64,000 nt of DNA from Thalassoroseus pseudoceratinae (GCF_011634775.1 NZ_JAALXT010000001.1:620001-684000), one strand, 5' to 3'. Shown: positions 34,802 to 43,840, counted from the first letter of the stretch. Notes: generated by a model not told the origin, from the letters alone. Numbers and translations: made by a program.

Positions 34802-34950
34802 GTCGGCTTCTGCAATCGCCGCAAACCCCGTGAAAACATGGCTTTCTTCAATAGTGGCAAGCATTTAGGACTGTTCTGACTTCCGTTTCAGTACGTCCAC
34901 TTCCGGTCGAGATACCAGCGAAAGCGGTACATATTTGAGGAATCCTCAAA
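34787..34950 (+). repeat. Repeat element copy 3: 15-mer plus about 150 bp diverged tail
   Basis: It opens with the 15-mer (34787-34801) and then shares ordered anchors with the element inside the transposase relic: CGCAAACC, GGCTTTC, GCAAGCATTTAGGACTG, TTTCAGTACGTC, and GGTACATATTTG. It ends near a palindrome, TTTGAGGA-A-TCCTCAAA (34934-34950). The intact transposase begins about 120 bases later. The last residues of the YeeE gene are replaced by this element. The right boundary is uncertain. Confidence 0.55.
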
Positions 34951-35071
34951 TTGCTTCTCGTCGATGTCGTTCACTGGATTTGGTGACGAGTTCTTGGTTT
35001 GATCAAGAGTACCAGCGGGGTCTAGCGAATGTGTAACTGCATCCAGATTGACAACATACGACGATACAACG

Positions 35072-36136
35072 ATGGCGAAGATTTTCCACCCACTCCTGGC
35101 TTTAATTGCCTCGGCCACCGACAAAGAACTGGCCAAGTACGTTGAATACCTGAAGCACGAGAACAAGATTCTGCGGGCACGCCTTCCGAAGCAAGTCCAC
35201 ACGACTCATGACGAACGGAAGACTCTGCTGAAGTACGGGAAGGCCATTGGCAGAGCCATCGAAGAACTGGTCACCATTGTCAGCCCAGCTACGTTCTACC
35301 GCTGGGTCCGAGAAGAAAAGAACGGCAAGCCCAAACCCAAGAACGCCAAGGGAGGCCAGCGGAAGCCAGAGGAGATTCGGCAGCTTGTCTTGAAGATCGC
35401 TGAAGAAACTGGTTTCGGCCTGACCCGCATCGTCGGCGAGATGCGGAAGCTCGGCATCAAGATTAGTCGTCAAACCGTGCGGACGATCCTCAAAGAACAT
35501 GACATTGAGCCCAGCCCAGATCGCACATCGGATTCCTGGGCAGACTTCCTCAACAGGCACGGAGAAACGCTTTGGGGGTGCGATTTCTTCTCGGTCAAAT
35601 CAGTCACAACTAAGGGAATCCGTGACCTTTACGTCATGACATTTCTCTGCCTGCAAACACGAGAAGTGTTTGTCACGGAATCGACAGAACATCCCGATTC
35701 GGCCTGGGTCTGTCAACAAACCGAATGGTTCATCGAGCAGACGAAAGAGCGTGAGAAGAAGCCGGAGATGATCATTCATGACCGAGATGTGAAGTTCACC
35801 AAGGAGTTCACGCAGGCCGTCAAACACGCAGGAATGAAGACCAATCCGCTGCCGAAAGGATCACCAAACTTGAACGGCAGATGCGAGCGGTTCATCGAGA
35901 CGATCAAGTTGGAGTGCCTGCGGAAGTTCATCATCTTCGGCAAGCGCCATTTGGATTATCTCATCTCCGAATTCGTGCTTTACTACAACAACCATCGCAG
36001 CCACATGGAACGGGATTATCTGCCGCCAGTACGGAACCGGGAGCCAGAGACGGTCGAGACGTTGAAACTGAGCGAGGTTGTGGTGAAGTCCCACGTTGGC
36101 GGCTTGGTGAAATCGTTCGAGCGCAAGGCGGCGTAG
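35072..36136 (+). CDS. Intact IS transposase with integrase (rve/DDE) core
   Basis: ATG 35072 is chosen by comparison with the relic at 24416; a TTG at 35048 is also possible. An N-terminal helical/HTH part (about 1-140; PATFYRWVREEK, TGFGLTRIVGEMRKLGIKIS) precedes the integrase core. Catalytic residues appear to be Asp in WGCDFFSVKSV, Asp in IIHDRDVKFTKEF and Glu in NGRCERFIETIK. The protein ends LVKSFERKAA. It resembles single-ORF members related to the IS3/IS481 group that are common in planctomycetes. I found no convincing terminal inverted repeats, so the insertion sequence ends are not defined. The gene looks complete and could be active. Confidence 0.85.
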   Translation: MAKIFHPLLALIASATDKELAKYVEYLKHENKILRARLPKQVHTTHDERKTLLKYGKAIGRAIEELVTIVSPATFYRWVREEKNGKPKPKNAKGGQRKPEEIRQLVLKIAEETGFGLTRIVGEMRKLGIKISRQTVRTILKEHDIEPSPDRTSDSWADFLNRHGETLWGCDFFSVKSVTTKGIRDLYVMTFLCLQTREVFVTESTEHPDSAWVCQQTEWFIEQTKEREKKPEMIIHDRDVKFTKEFTQAVKHAGMKTNPLPKGSPNLNGRCERFIETIKLECLRKFIIFGKRHLDYLISEFVLYYNNHRSHMERDYLPPVRNREPETVETLKLSEVVVKSHVGGLVKSFERKAA

Positions 36137-36172
36137 GCCGAACCATCTGACCGCATCGGTGTCCTTCTCTTT

Positions 36173-36994
36173 ATGGACACTAATCTCATTCAATCGAAGT
36201 TCGAGAAACTCGGCGCACGGGCAAAGGTTCGCCCTCTGGTCACGAACCGCTGGCGACAATCTCAAGGTCCGGTGGTGATTGACATCGGCAACGACCGTCG
36301 TGGCGAATTCTTCGATGTCCAAGCGACAGACGATGCCGACGTGCAAGTCATCGACATTCAGCCCAAGGATCGTCACCTGCTCTTGATGGTTCGACAAGCT
36401 GCTGAGCGTCCTGGCCTGCCCGATACCAAAGACAAGTTTCTTTGCGGACATGACGAACGTCATTGGTTCGTGGCCGGTGTTCCCGAAGCTGCTCCAGTTA
36501 GCAGCGTGATCACTGCCAAGGAAGCACTGAAGCCGGAACTCGTCCGAAACCTGGAAAGCGGCAAGAAAGGCAAGCGGAAGAAACGCCACCGCCGCAAGAC
36601 CGAGACGTTCGTCCGCCAGGGCGAGTGGTTCTTCATTCCTGCTCCGGGTGTTACTGCCGATCCCAAGCTCGTACTCGAAAACGAACCACTCCGTCGTGGT
36701 CGAGGAAAGCCGCATACATGCGAATTCCTGTACCGAACTGGCGGAACGACCGTTTACATTTGCGGTCAATACCCGAACGGCTTGACCGACAAGGAACGGA
36801 AGGCTTTGTTCAAGCGGAGCCCTCGTGCTGCAAAGTTCAACTGGCAGGCTATGCAACGTGACCCTACGGTGTTCGTGCGAGGTCGGGTGTCCCACCTGGA
36901 CCACGCCACGATCTGCTTGGATGGCTGGCACCGAGTTGCGATGAACACTGAGAATCAGTCGAGGGCGATGGAGTTCGTTGCATTTCTGGATTGA
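36173..36994 (+). CDS. Unknown basic protein, 273 residues
   Basis: I do not recognise the family. The reading frame is clean from ATG 36173 and codon use fits the neighbours. The protein starts NLIQSKFEKLGARAKVR, has a beta-rich first half with IDIQPKDRHLLLMVRQ and CGHDERHWFVAGVPE, then a strongly basic stretch (GKKGKRKKRHRRKTE, about 124-139), and ends FVRGRVSHLDHATICLDGWHRV. The basic stretch suggests nucleic-acid binding, but nothing more can be said. It follows the transposase by 36 bases, lacks an obvious ribosome site, and is closed by a strong terminator 25 bases downstream, so it forms its own unit apart from the reverse transcriptase gene. Confidence 0.65.
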   Translation: MDTNLIQSKFEKLGARAKVRPLVTNRWRQSQGPVVIDIGNDRRGEFFDVQATDDADVQVIDIQPKDRHLLLMVRQAAERPGLPDTKDKFLCGHDERHWFVAGVPEAAPVSSVITAKEALKPELVRNLESGKKGKRKKRHRRKTETFVRQGEWFFIPAPGVTADPKLVLENEPLRRGRGKPHTCEFLYRTGGTTVYICGQYPNGLTDKERKALFKRSPRAAKFNWQAMQRDPTVFVRGRVSHLDHATICLDGWHRVAMNTENQSRAMEFVAFLD

Positions 36995-37018
36995 CCTTCA
37001 GCCGAACTTGAATGAACC

Positions 37019-37054
37019 AACAGCCCCGCCGGGCGGACGCCCGGCGGGGCTGTT
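37019..37054 (+). terminator. Strong intrinsic terminator, 16-bp perfect stem
   Basis: Arms 37019-37034 and 37039-37054 pair perfectly around a GGAC loop (core CAGCCCCGCCGGGC), followed by a short T-rich tail. It sits 25 bases after the stop of the 273-residue protein and about 118 bases before the reverse transcriptase, isolating the latter. Confidence 0.75.
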
Positions 37055-37171
37055 TTCAATGGCACTCGTTCGCTTTCGTCCGAACGCACTTCAATCTGCT
37101 TGTTCCAGCAGACATAATCAATGGTCACCAACACAAGATAAACATCTAGGGCAGTATGGGGCGAGAAGACG

Positions 37172-40100
37172 ATGTCGCACTGGAAATCAAAATACGATGA
37201 CATTCAGCCATCGATTGATTTCCTCTCAGATAGTGCGATTCTCGTCCAGGCTTGGAAGAAAGCCCACACCTACCTGCGGCTGCACAATTGGTTCGCCGAT
37301 TCTCTCGAACTTGACTTGTCATCTTTGCGGCTACGTGACTTCTTGCAGAAAGCGTCCGAGTCCATTTCCAAGGAGTCATTTCGGGATCACCAACCAGTCC
37401 CGATGCAGATTGTTCCCGCTCCGAAATCCGGTGATTGGACGGTTGAGAACGGCTGGAAGCCCAATGCCGCCGATGATTCGATTCGTCTACGACCGCTCGC
37501 CCATCTTTCTATTGAAGATCAAGTCTTGGCAACAGCCGTGCTGATTTGCCTCGCAAATCAAGTGGAAACGGCGCAGGGCAACCCTGAGCAGGCCGTTGAT
37601 AAGAAGACCAGAGCCAAAGTGGTTAGCTATGGCCACCGGCTCGTGAGTACGTGGGAAGGAGATGAGGCTCGATTTCGATGGGGAAACGCCCAGCTATATC
37701 GCCAATACTACACTGACTACCAAGCCTTCGTTCAACGCCCAGAGGTAGTGCGTGAAGCAGTGATTCCCAGCGGACAAAGCTGGGCCATCGTACAAGCCGA
37801 CCTCAGCCAGTTCTATGATCGGCTGAAAAGAAAAGTGCTTCTAGACAAACTCGTTGGACTCGTAAAGGCAAACACGTCAAGTCGAATTGATCGCCAGTTC
37901 TTTACGGCAATGGAGCGGATTTTCGACTGGCAATGGAGTGATGATTCTGTAGATCAAGCCGTTCACAGTGGGTGCCATCAAAGGGATGGGCTACCACAAG
38001 GACTTGCAGCGAGCGGTTTCTTCGCCAATGCGTATCTGCTCGACTTCGACAATGCTCTGATTGAACTGTTTGATCAACGTATTGAAGGTCGATCTTGGCG
38101 AATAGTTGATTATTGCCGGTACGTTGACGACATGCGATTTGTAGTCCGTCTGGGAAAGACGAGTACCAAGACATTCAAGTCAGATTTCGAGTCCTTCTTG
38201 GTTTCCCTTCTGGACACGCATGCTCCCAGCCTAAAGCTGAACTCTGACAAGACGGTCATCAAGTACAGTCATAGCCATCCATCACATGCGCCTCTCGCAG
38301 ATGCGATGCAGGCCGTTCAAACCGAGATTTCGGGACCGATGGATGTCGAGACAGCACGACAGGCCCTCGAAATGCTTGATGGGCTTCTCGCTAGTTCCGG
38401 CCAGCGTCGTCAGAGCTTTATGCCGAAAGATACTGGTCAGGATGATGAACTGACGAGGATGTTCTCGGTCGAGCCTGACGTTCGGACGGAAACACTTGAA
38501 CGATTTGTCGCTCACAGGTGGCGACATGTCTTTAGGTCGCTAAGGGTGATGGCCGATGCAGACGGCTTGACCGACTCGTCGCTCAACGTCGGTCGAAGGT
38601 TGCTTGACAGAAGGGCAGAGTCGTTCGCAACGGAACTTATGCGTCGATGGATCGATGATCCGTCCAATGTTCGTCTGTTACGGGTGGCGATGGATATCTT
38701 TCCATCCCCTAAGCACCTGAAGGTAATTCTGAAGTTGCTTGAGTCCCACTTGGACCACCATAGTCACACCAAAGCACGAGCGATCTGTGAGTATGTCGGG
38801 GCCGAGTTGCTTCGAGCAGGAGCCACGGAAACAGGTTTCGTAAAAGATGACGATGAACTGCCGACGGATTCCAATGTTGACGCTTACAGGGAGCTTCTAG
38901 CTGAGTTTGCGGAACGACGGCTTGAAGCAGACTCATCACCTTGGTTCATGCGCCAACAAGCATTACTGTTGCTCGCTGTCGTCCACAAGCCTCTGGAACT
39001 CGACCTATCCCCGGATTCCCCAAGCTACGCATACTCAGCCATACACTCGATAACACGAGGGGAGTGGCCAGATGGAATCGAATCCCAGCCAGTCGATCAC
39101 CTTGCGCTTCCGCTAGTGATCGTTGCTCATCGTCTCAGTGCTGACACCGAGACGTGTGTGTCTCTGCTGTCGCAATTGCTGAATTCGCAAGGTGTTGGAG
39201 TCTCTGAGCGAGTTCTGGTCGATCTGCTGACAGAAGATAAACCACTATTCGACGCCCTTTGGGAACACTTGCCCGAAGCGGATGTGGAGTTTTGGAAGCA
39301 TCACTTAGCGGCCCAAGGGTACTTTCCTGATCAACACGCCGAATCATGGTCTGCGGATGAAGGTTCTTCAGCATACCATCGGTTACTGACAATGATCGGC
39401 TCGCCATCGAATCCCTTCCAGCAGGAAACAGCGGCCCTCCGGTTATGCGATGCGCTTGCACGGCAATGGGGAACGCCGAAACAGCGAGAAGATCGAGGAG
39501 GAGGCGTACTTACGCCAGCCCGCATTGAGATAAAGTGCTTATCCTGGAATCAATTAGCCGATCCGACGCAGAGCATGTCAGCGGATGACTTCGATGTCCG
39601 TATAGTCTCTGACACCGAACGACACGATGAACGCTACGACGTTCCCGCATGGTGCGACGATAGGCATCGATGGAAAGTCGAGATTGGTCAGGTGCTTCGT
39701 GCCGCTGTTCTTGGTGAAACAGATTACTCGACGAACTTCTATGTTCCACGAGTCATTGAAGGAGTGCGCAAGTACCAGGGAATAAGGAGTTCCTGGTTCA
39801 AGCGGAAGCACGGCTTGTACAATGAGCGACGAGCATTGGGCAGTCGGTTTCTTCCGATTTCGCCTTGGTTTTCCGAGTTGCTGTTCAGGCTCCTTCGCTG
39901 GCCCGGCACTCAGAGCCCGCATCGGCTTGTTGACCTGCCCGAAAGATTTCGAGCGTCGGCACTATTGAAGGTGGTAGTTGCGAGGATTGAGACTCTTTCC
40001 AGTCAGTATTGCCGTGCGTCTGGCATGCCGTCGTACACGTTTCCTGCTGAGCTTCTTCTACAACCCGTATCAGATGGGCGGTTGAAGGTCGCCGTAGTCC

Positions 40101-40942
40101 AAAGTGTAATTCCCCACAAGCGTGACCTAACCCCGGCCGACCGGGAATTGAACGATCCGATCTATCGAAGACAACATCGCCGCCATCTCTCGTCAATGCT
40201 CCGAGTTCTGAAGAAGATTGTCGAAGTACGTGAGGGTTACAAAGAACAGCGAGAGCATGTTGATTTAGTTGTATTTCCTGAGCTTGCTGTTCACGTTGAC
40301 GACATCCCCATCCTGATTCGCTTGGCGGATACTGCGAAGGTGATGGTTTTTTGCGGATTGGTATTTCACCCATCTCCAGAGAACGATGGAAACCTCATCA
40401 ACTCCGGCCTATGGATTCTTCCCGTGCGTTCACGCCTTGGACGCACAATCTACCTGATTGAGCAGGGCAAACAGAATCTTACTGTAGCGGAGGAACATCT
40501 CGGCATAACGCCTTATCGCCCGTGCCAGTGGATCATCGAGGGACGGCGAGGTAACGAAACGCCGTGGCGGGTTTCGGCTGCAATATGCTACGACGCAACG
40601 GACCTTCGGCTCGCAACCGACATGCGAAACCAGTCTGACGCCTTTATCGTGTCAGCACTCAATCAAGACATTGCCACATTTGACACGATGGTTGCTGCAC
40701 TGCACTACCACATGTTTCAGCATGTGATCTTGGTCAATACTGGTGAATTCGGAGGCACCACCGCTCAGGCACCGTATCGTGTTCCGTGGAAGAAGTTGAT
40801 CGTTCATCACCACGGAAATGACGAGGCCCTGGTGAGCGTCTTTGACATTGACTTGCAGCATTTCCGAGGGCGACCTAACGATCCCAAAGAAGCCGATGAT
40901 GAAGTGGCCCGAAAGTTTCCGCCAGCGGGCGTTGATCGTTAG
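37172..40942 (+). CDS. drt1: Defence reverse transcriptase fused to nitrilase (DRT1/UG1-like)
   Basis: The 1,256-residue protein has a reverse transcriptase in its first third: motif A QADLSQFYDRL (Asp210), motif B GLPQGLAASGFFANAYL (from 273), motif C YCRYVDDMRF (YVDD at 317-320). A long helical middle follows. The last about 250 residues are a C-N hydrolase (nitrilase) domain with the full triad: Glu1037 (VVFPELAVH), Lys1100 (EQGKQNL) and Cys1139 (AAICYDATDL). This pairing and length match the UG1 / DRT type 1 family, shown in published work to protect against phage as a single gene. Both active sites look intact. ATG 37172 follows GAGAAG. It has its own unit, bounded upstream by a strong terminator; after the stop, two T-runs (around 41004-41030) may end transcription. 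Confidence 0.9.
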   Translation: MSHWKSKYDDIQPSIDFLSDSAILVQAWKKAHTYLRLHNWFADSLELDLSSLRLRDFLQKASESISKESFRDHQPVPMQIVPAPKSGDWTVENGWKPNAADDSIRLRPLAHLSIEDQVLATAVLICLANQVETAQGNPEQAVDKKTRAKVVSYGHRLVSTWEGDEARFRWGNAQLYRQYYTDYQAFVQRPEVVREAVIPSGQSWAIVQADLSQFYDRLKRKVLLDKLVGLVKANTSSRIDRQFFTAMERIFDWQWSDDSVDQAVHSGCHQRDGLPQGLAASGFFANAYLLDFDNALIELFDQRIEGRSWRIVDYCRYVDDMRFVVRLGKTSTKTFKSDFESFLVSLLDTHAPSLKLNSDKTVIKYSHSHPSHAPLADAMQAVQTEISGPMDVETARQALEMLDGLLASSGQRRQSFMPKDTGQDDELTRMFSVEPDVRTETLERFVAHRWRHVFRSLRVMADADGLTDSSLNVGRRLLDRRAESFATELMRRWIDDPSNVRLLRVAMDIFPSPKHLKVILKLLESHLDHHSHTKARAICEYVGAELLRAGATETGFVKDDDELPTDSNVDAYRELLAEFAERRLEADSSPWFMRQQALLLLAVVHKPLELDLSPDSPSYAYSAIHSITRGEWPDGIESQPVDHLALPLVIVAHRLSADTETCVSLLSQLLNSQGVGVSERVLVDLLTEDKPLFDALWEHLPEADVEFWKHHLAAQGYFPDQHAESWSADEGSSAYHRLLTMIGSPSNPFQQETAALRLCDALARQWGTPKQREDRGGGVLTPARIEIKCLSWNQLADPTQSMSADDFDVRIVSDTERHDERYDVPAWCDDRHRWKVEIGQVLRAAVLGETDYSTNFYVPRVIEGVRKYQGIRSSWFKRKHGLYNERRALGSRFLPISPWFSELLFRLLRWPGTQSPHRLVDLPERFRASALLKVVVARIETLSSQYCRASGMPSYTFPAELLLQPVSDGRLKVAVVQSVIPHKRDLTPADRELNDPIYRRQHRRHLSSMLRVLKKIVEVREGYKEQREHVDLVVFPELAVHVDDIPILIRLADTAKVMVFCGLVFHPSPENDGNLINSGLWILPVRSRLGRTIYLIEQGKQNLTVAEEHLGITPYRPCQWIIEGRRGNETPWRVSAAICYDATDLRLATDMRNQSDAFIVSALNQDIATFDTMVAALHYHMFQHVILVNTGEFGGTTAQAPYRVPWKKLIVHHHGNDEALVSVFDIDLQHFRGRPNDPKEADDEVARKFPPAGVDR

Positions 40943-41215
40943 AGATATCGCTTCGGGAAGATTGACGGTCGTTTGGAAATATTCACTTCGGCCAAACGAC
41001 ACGATTTTTTTCCTGCCGGATTTTTTTTTGGGACTCCCAATTGAAAAGAAATGCGACGTGTCACAGCAAGGCTATGCCCCCTCACGGAGTCCCAAGTCGC
41101 AAGGTTTTTGACCAAAGTTGTTTCGTTTTTGCCTTTGCCATCGAGCTTTGGCTCGGCGTCTCTAAATCGGCAATTGTCAGATGCGCACATCAGCGACAGA
41201 TGTTCGATTAGCCGT

Positions 41216-41428
41216 TCACCACCCTGTCACTCGACCGTGAGAATCCATCGCTCCGGTGTCTTCAAGGGCGGCGATCAAGGCATCATCGGGACGCCAGCCG
41301 AGTTCCCAGCACCGACGAAACCAAGAGTGGTCAATCTTGTCGATGTCCCTCGGATCAAGCGACCAGCTTCGGCCAACGGCCAAAACGTCGTCATACCAAA
41401 CATGAAACGGAACACGGTAGCGTGACAT
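41216..41428 (-). CDS. Small unknown protein, 70 residues
   Basis: ATG 41428 has GGAG at 12 bases; a longer reading would overlap the upstream gene. The product (SRYRVPFHVWYDDVLAVGRS start, WFRRCWELGWRPDDALIAAL near the end) is soluble, with many Trp residues and no known family. It starts directly after the stop of the next gene upstream (TGA-T-ATG), so it is translated as the third gene of a short operon behind the recombinase. Confidence 0.55.
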   Translation of the reverse strand: MSRYRVPFHVWYDDVLAVGRSWSLDPRDIDKIDHSWFRRCWELGWRPDDALIAALEDTGAMDSHGRVTGW

Positions 41429-41429
41429 A

Positions 41430-41810
41430 TCAAAGCTCCACGGAAAGAGTAATGAAGTTGTTTGTGCGCCGAATTTGGAATGCGCCGCTACGAACGAACG
41501 CTTCAAGCCAACTCAACTGGTGAGCATTGAACTCGGCCCCAAACGACAGGGATTGTGCCGCAACTTGGATACGTCCGAACTCACGGCGTAGGGAGTGAGC
41601 GAGTTGACGACCCTCGACCTCACCTACCAATCTCGGCGTGAAGACGAACCTCGTCGCCTTCGCCAGGATGTCTGCGATCTCGACCGGCAATACTTGGCGG
41701 GATGGCGAGCACGTAAACACTTCAGGACGACAAGCTAATGGCCCGACCAATGGAACCGCCGCCATTGCTGCTGACGTTTCGATGAACTGTCTTCTCGTGG
41801 TCTTCATCAT
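41430..41810 (-). CDS. Unknown protein with Tat-type signal, 126 residues
   Basis: The N-terminus KTTRRQFIETSAAMAAVPLVGPLA has the twin-arginine pattern (TRRQFIE) and a moderate hydrophobic stretch, so export by Tat is likely, perhaps ending at the Cys of PLAC. The mature part is small and unrecognised (LAKATRFVFTPRLVGEVEGRQ, SFGAEFNAHQLSWLEAFVRSG). The ATG overlaps the stop of the preceding gene (ATGATGA), showing translational coupling. Confidence 0.55.
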   Translation of the reverse strand: MMKTTRRQFIETSAAMAAVPLVGPLACRPEVFTCSPSRQVLPVEIADILAKATRFVFTPRLVGEVEGRQLAHSLRREFGRIQVAAQSLSFGAEFNAHQLSWLEAFVRSGAFQIRRTNNFITLSVEL

Positions 41811-42241
41811 GCTTCACCTACCCAATATCGCTTGACCACTCGATTGTCTGGAACGACGTACTGCTCCCAACGCTCCGGCGTCGGATCGGTCCAAAGCTCA
41901 GCCTGCTGGTCCGGGGGAAAGGCTATTTCCAACATCAGGCACAGACCCGCCACGCCGTTTGGAAGCGTGATTCGCTCACCGATTAGGCGATTGGAATTGT
42001 GACGCACCACGTTGAAGCCACATTCCTTCAGGCGATCAGCAAACACATCGGTCGGAATCATGAAGCGGGCATGCCAATTCCGAGAGCCAGTTTGCTTCCT
42101 TTGAACAACTCGCACGAAGAACTCCATACGCCAGTTCTCGTTGTTCAGGTGGCGTCCAACTACACAAACGACACCACACCGAACCTGGAGTGACTTATGC
42201 TTGGTTACATCCGAACCTGAAGGTGGGAGTTCTATGTTCAT
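41807..42241 (-). CDS. Unknown protein, 144 residues
   Basis: Starts at ATG 42241, four bases after the recombinase stop, with GGTGAG upstream. The body (MEFFVRVVQRKQTGSRNWHA, VFADRLKECGFNVVRHNSN, NGVAGLCLMLEIAFPPDQQ) looks like a small alpha/beta protein; no family recognised. An internal Met at residue 39 is a second possible start. It overlaps the next gene by 4 bases. Probably a cargo gene of the recombinase module. Confidence 0.55.
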   Translation of the reverse strand: MNIELPPSGSDVTKHKSLQVRCGVVCVVGRHLNNENWRMEFFVRVVQRKQTGSRNWHARFMIPTDVFADRLKECGFNVVRHNSNRLIGERITLPNGVAGLCLMLEIAFPPDQQAELWTDPTPERWEQYVVPDNRVVKRYWVGEA

Positions 42242-42244
42242 GGC

Positions 42245-43273
42245 TCACCCCAGCGGCAGGTAGTTGCCGCTCGAATCGTTCGGCCTTGCATGCAGATACT
42301 TGCCAGTCGTCGCCACAGAACTATGGTTCAGAGTTGATTGAACCAAATGAATGGGCGCTCCCCGATCCAGTGCGTGCGATGCATGAGCATGCCGAAGCCA
42401 TTGGCACGATACGTCCTTGTCGATACCGGCTCGCTCTGATGCTTTGCGAACAATGCGCCAGATTTGTGACTCGTGCAGATGACCGCCCTTGCGACTGCGA
42501 AAGACCGGCGCATCGTCCAACGCATCGCCACGCAGCTTCATGACTGCCTTCCAGACGGACTCAGGCACGAGAACGGTGTGCGTCTTTCCGCCTTTGCCGA
42601 ACACCGTGATCTGGCCAGCAGACTCACGAGGCTGGAGGTGACGCCATTTCAATGCCGACACTTCCGACACTCGAAAGCCACCCCCGTACAGCACCATCAG
42701 GATGGCTCGGTTCCGTGGGTTGTTCTCCAGTGCGATCATCCGACAGACTTCGGCCTCGTCCAGAATCCGCTCGGCCAACTCGCTGGGAAACGACGGCAGC
42801 ACCAGAGGGCGAGCGGTGTCGAACGGCAAGTAGCCAAGGCGGTGGCCGAAGGCAAATAGCGACTTCACCGCCGACAACGTGCGGTAGATCGATGAAGGCT
42901 TGAGGCTTTGCTCGGCCAGATCGTCGGCCAAGGATTGAAGGTCGCCAAGTGTGACACGATGCAGCGGCTTCTCCACGGCGTCGAGAAACCGAAACGCATC
43001 CCGCCGATACGCTCGCACCGTGTTCTTTCCCCGACCATGCAGCCACAACTCGACGAGATGCTCATCGCTTTCGGCTTGGGTCGGTCGCACAATTGCCGAT
43101 CCGCCGCCGGTCGTGACCAGTTCGGTCGCAGGTTGGTCCCAATGCATGATAACATTCCTTAGCTTGTGTAATTCCAAACGGTTCCCGGAAGCGATTCCTG
43201 GTGAAATCGAACAGTCTTCGCCGGGGTTTCTTTCAACTTTCTGCTCACTCTCTTTCAGTTCTCGATCAGACAT
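42245..43273 (-). CDS. Tyrosine recombinase/integrase (XerC/D-like)
   Basis: ATG 43273 is preferred over a TTG 14 codons upstream. An N-terminal SAM-like core-binding domain (ELWLHGRGKNTVRAYRRDAFRFLD) is followed by the catalytic domain with Arg in GGGFRVSEVSALKW, Lys in VFGKGGKTHTV, the WLRHAHASHALD box (Arg-His), His in LNHSSVATTGKYLH and the nucleophile Tyr in that last block. All active residues are present. It is preceded by an excisionase-like gene and followed by three small genes, as in an integrative element. I could not find attachment sites. Confidence 0.88.
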   Translation of the reverse strand: MSDRELKESEQKVERNPGEDCSISPGIASGNRLELHKLRNVIMHWDQPATELVTTGGGSAIVRPTQAESDEHLVELWLHGRGKNTVRAYRRDAFRFLDAVEKPLHRVTLGDLQSLADDLAEQSLKPSSIYRTLSAVKSLFAFGHRLGYLPFDTARPLVLPSFPSELAERILDEAEVCRMIALENNPRNRAILMVLYGGGFRVSEVSALKWRHLQPRESAGQITVFGKGGKTHTVLVPESVWKAVMKLRGDALDDAPVFRSRKGGHLHESQIWRIVRKASERAGIDKDVSCQWLRHAHASHALDRGAPIHLVQSTLNHSSVATTGKYLHARPNDSSGNYLPLG

Positions 43274-43318
43274 AGGCGCTTCCCAGCCGATCACGATCCG
43301 ATCCCACCACAGCAATCG

Positions 43319-43804
43319 TCAAACTCCCGCACGCTTCAGGTGGCGGAACACTGTTCGGAGAATGTTCGATTCTTCGTCGCCATCGGTTCCGGTCGGGTAA
43401 CAGGCGATCAAGGCTGCTTCGATCTGATCCGAAGTGACATCCAGACCGAGCGACCGAAGTCCATCGGCCAGAGGAGACGACGGCGCAACCGGCTCAGCCT
43501 TCACCGAACGCTTGGCGCTCCGAACCGTCGCCGTCCTGGATACGTCCGAGGTTGAGCGGCGCTCATAGAAGATGACAAACTCGCCATCGACGCCGATGCC
43601 GGTTTCCCTTGCGGTCAAGTTCTGCTCGACCATCTCAGCGGTGAAGTACGGACGACCGTTGGATGCCAGCTTCAAGGGTTCATGAAACGTGCCACGTTTG
43701 ACATGCCAGTAGAACTGACTCCGGCTGATGGAAAGCAATCGACACATCTCAGAAACCGACACAGCGGCTTTCGTCCGCCTTTCGGGTTTTGTTTGTACAG
43801 ACAC
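43319..43804 (-). CDS. HTH protein, excisionase/AlpA-like
   Basis: GTG 43804 has GGAG at 11 bases. The first about 65 residues look like a winged-helix MerR/AlpA-type DNA-binding domain: VSVSEMCRLLSISRSQFYWHVKRG, then GRPYFTAEMVEQNL. The rest is charged, with a helical end (TSDQIEAALIACY, NILRTVFRHLKR). At 161 residues it is longer than a minimal excisionase. Placed just before the recombinase, it may control excision or transcription of the module. Confidence 0.7.
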   Translation of the reverse strand: MSVQTKPERRTKAAVSVSEMCRLLSISRSQFYWHVKRGTFHEPLKLASNGRPYFTAEMVEQNLTARETGIGVDGEFVIFYERRSTSDVSRTATVRSAKRSVKAEPVAPSSPLADGLRSLGLDVTSDQIEAALIACYPTGTDGDEESNILRTVFRHLKRAGV

Positions 43805-43840
43805 AGTGATGACTCCAATCTGAAATCGAACAATAAAGAA

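Noticed and set aside
34934-34950. Left terminal inverted repeat of the intact IS
   Set aside because: The palindrome TTTGAGGA-A-TCCTCAAA has no partner after the transposase stop.
35861-36931. A 356-residue frame on the minus strand
   Set aside because: It is antisense to the transposase and the 273-residue protein, whose own frames carry recognisable features or better signals.
40999-41045. Intrinsic terminator after the reverse transcriptase
   Set aside because: Two T-runs are present but no adequate stem precedes them; only a small TTGGGA/TCCCAA dyad is seen.
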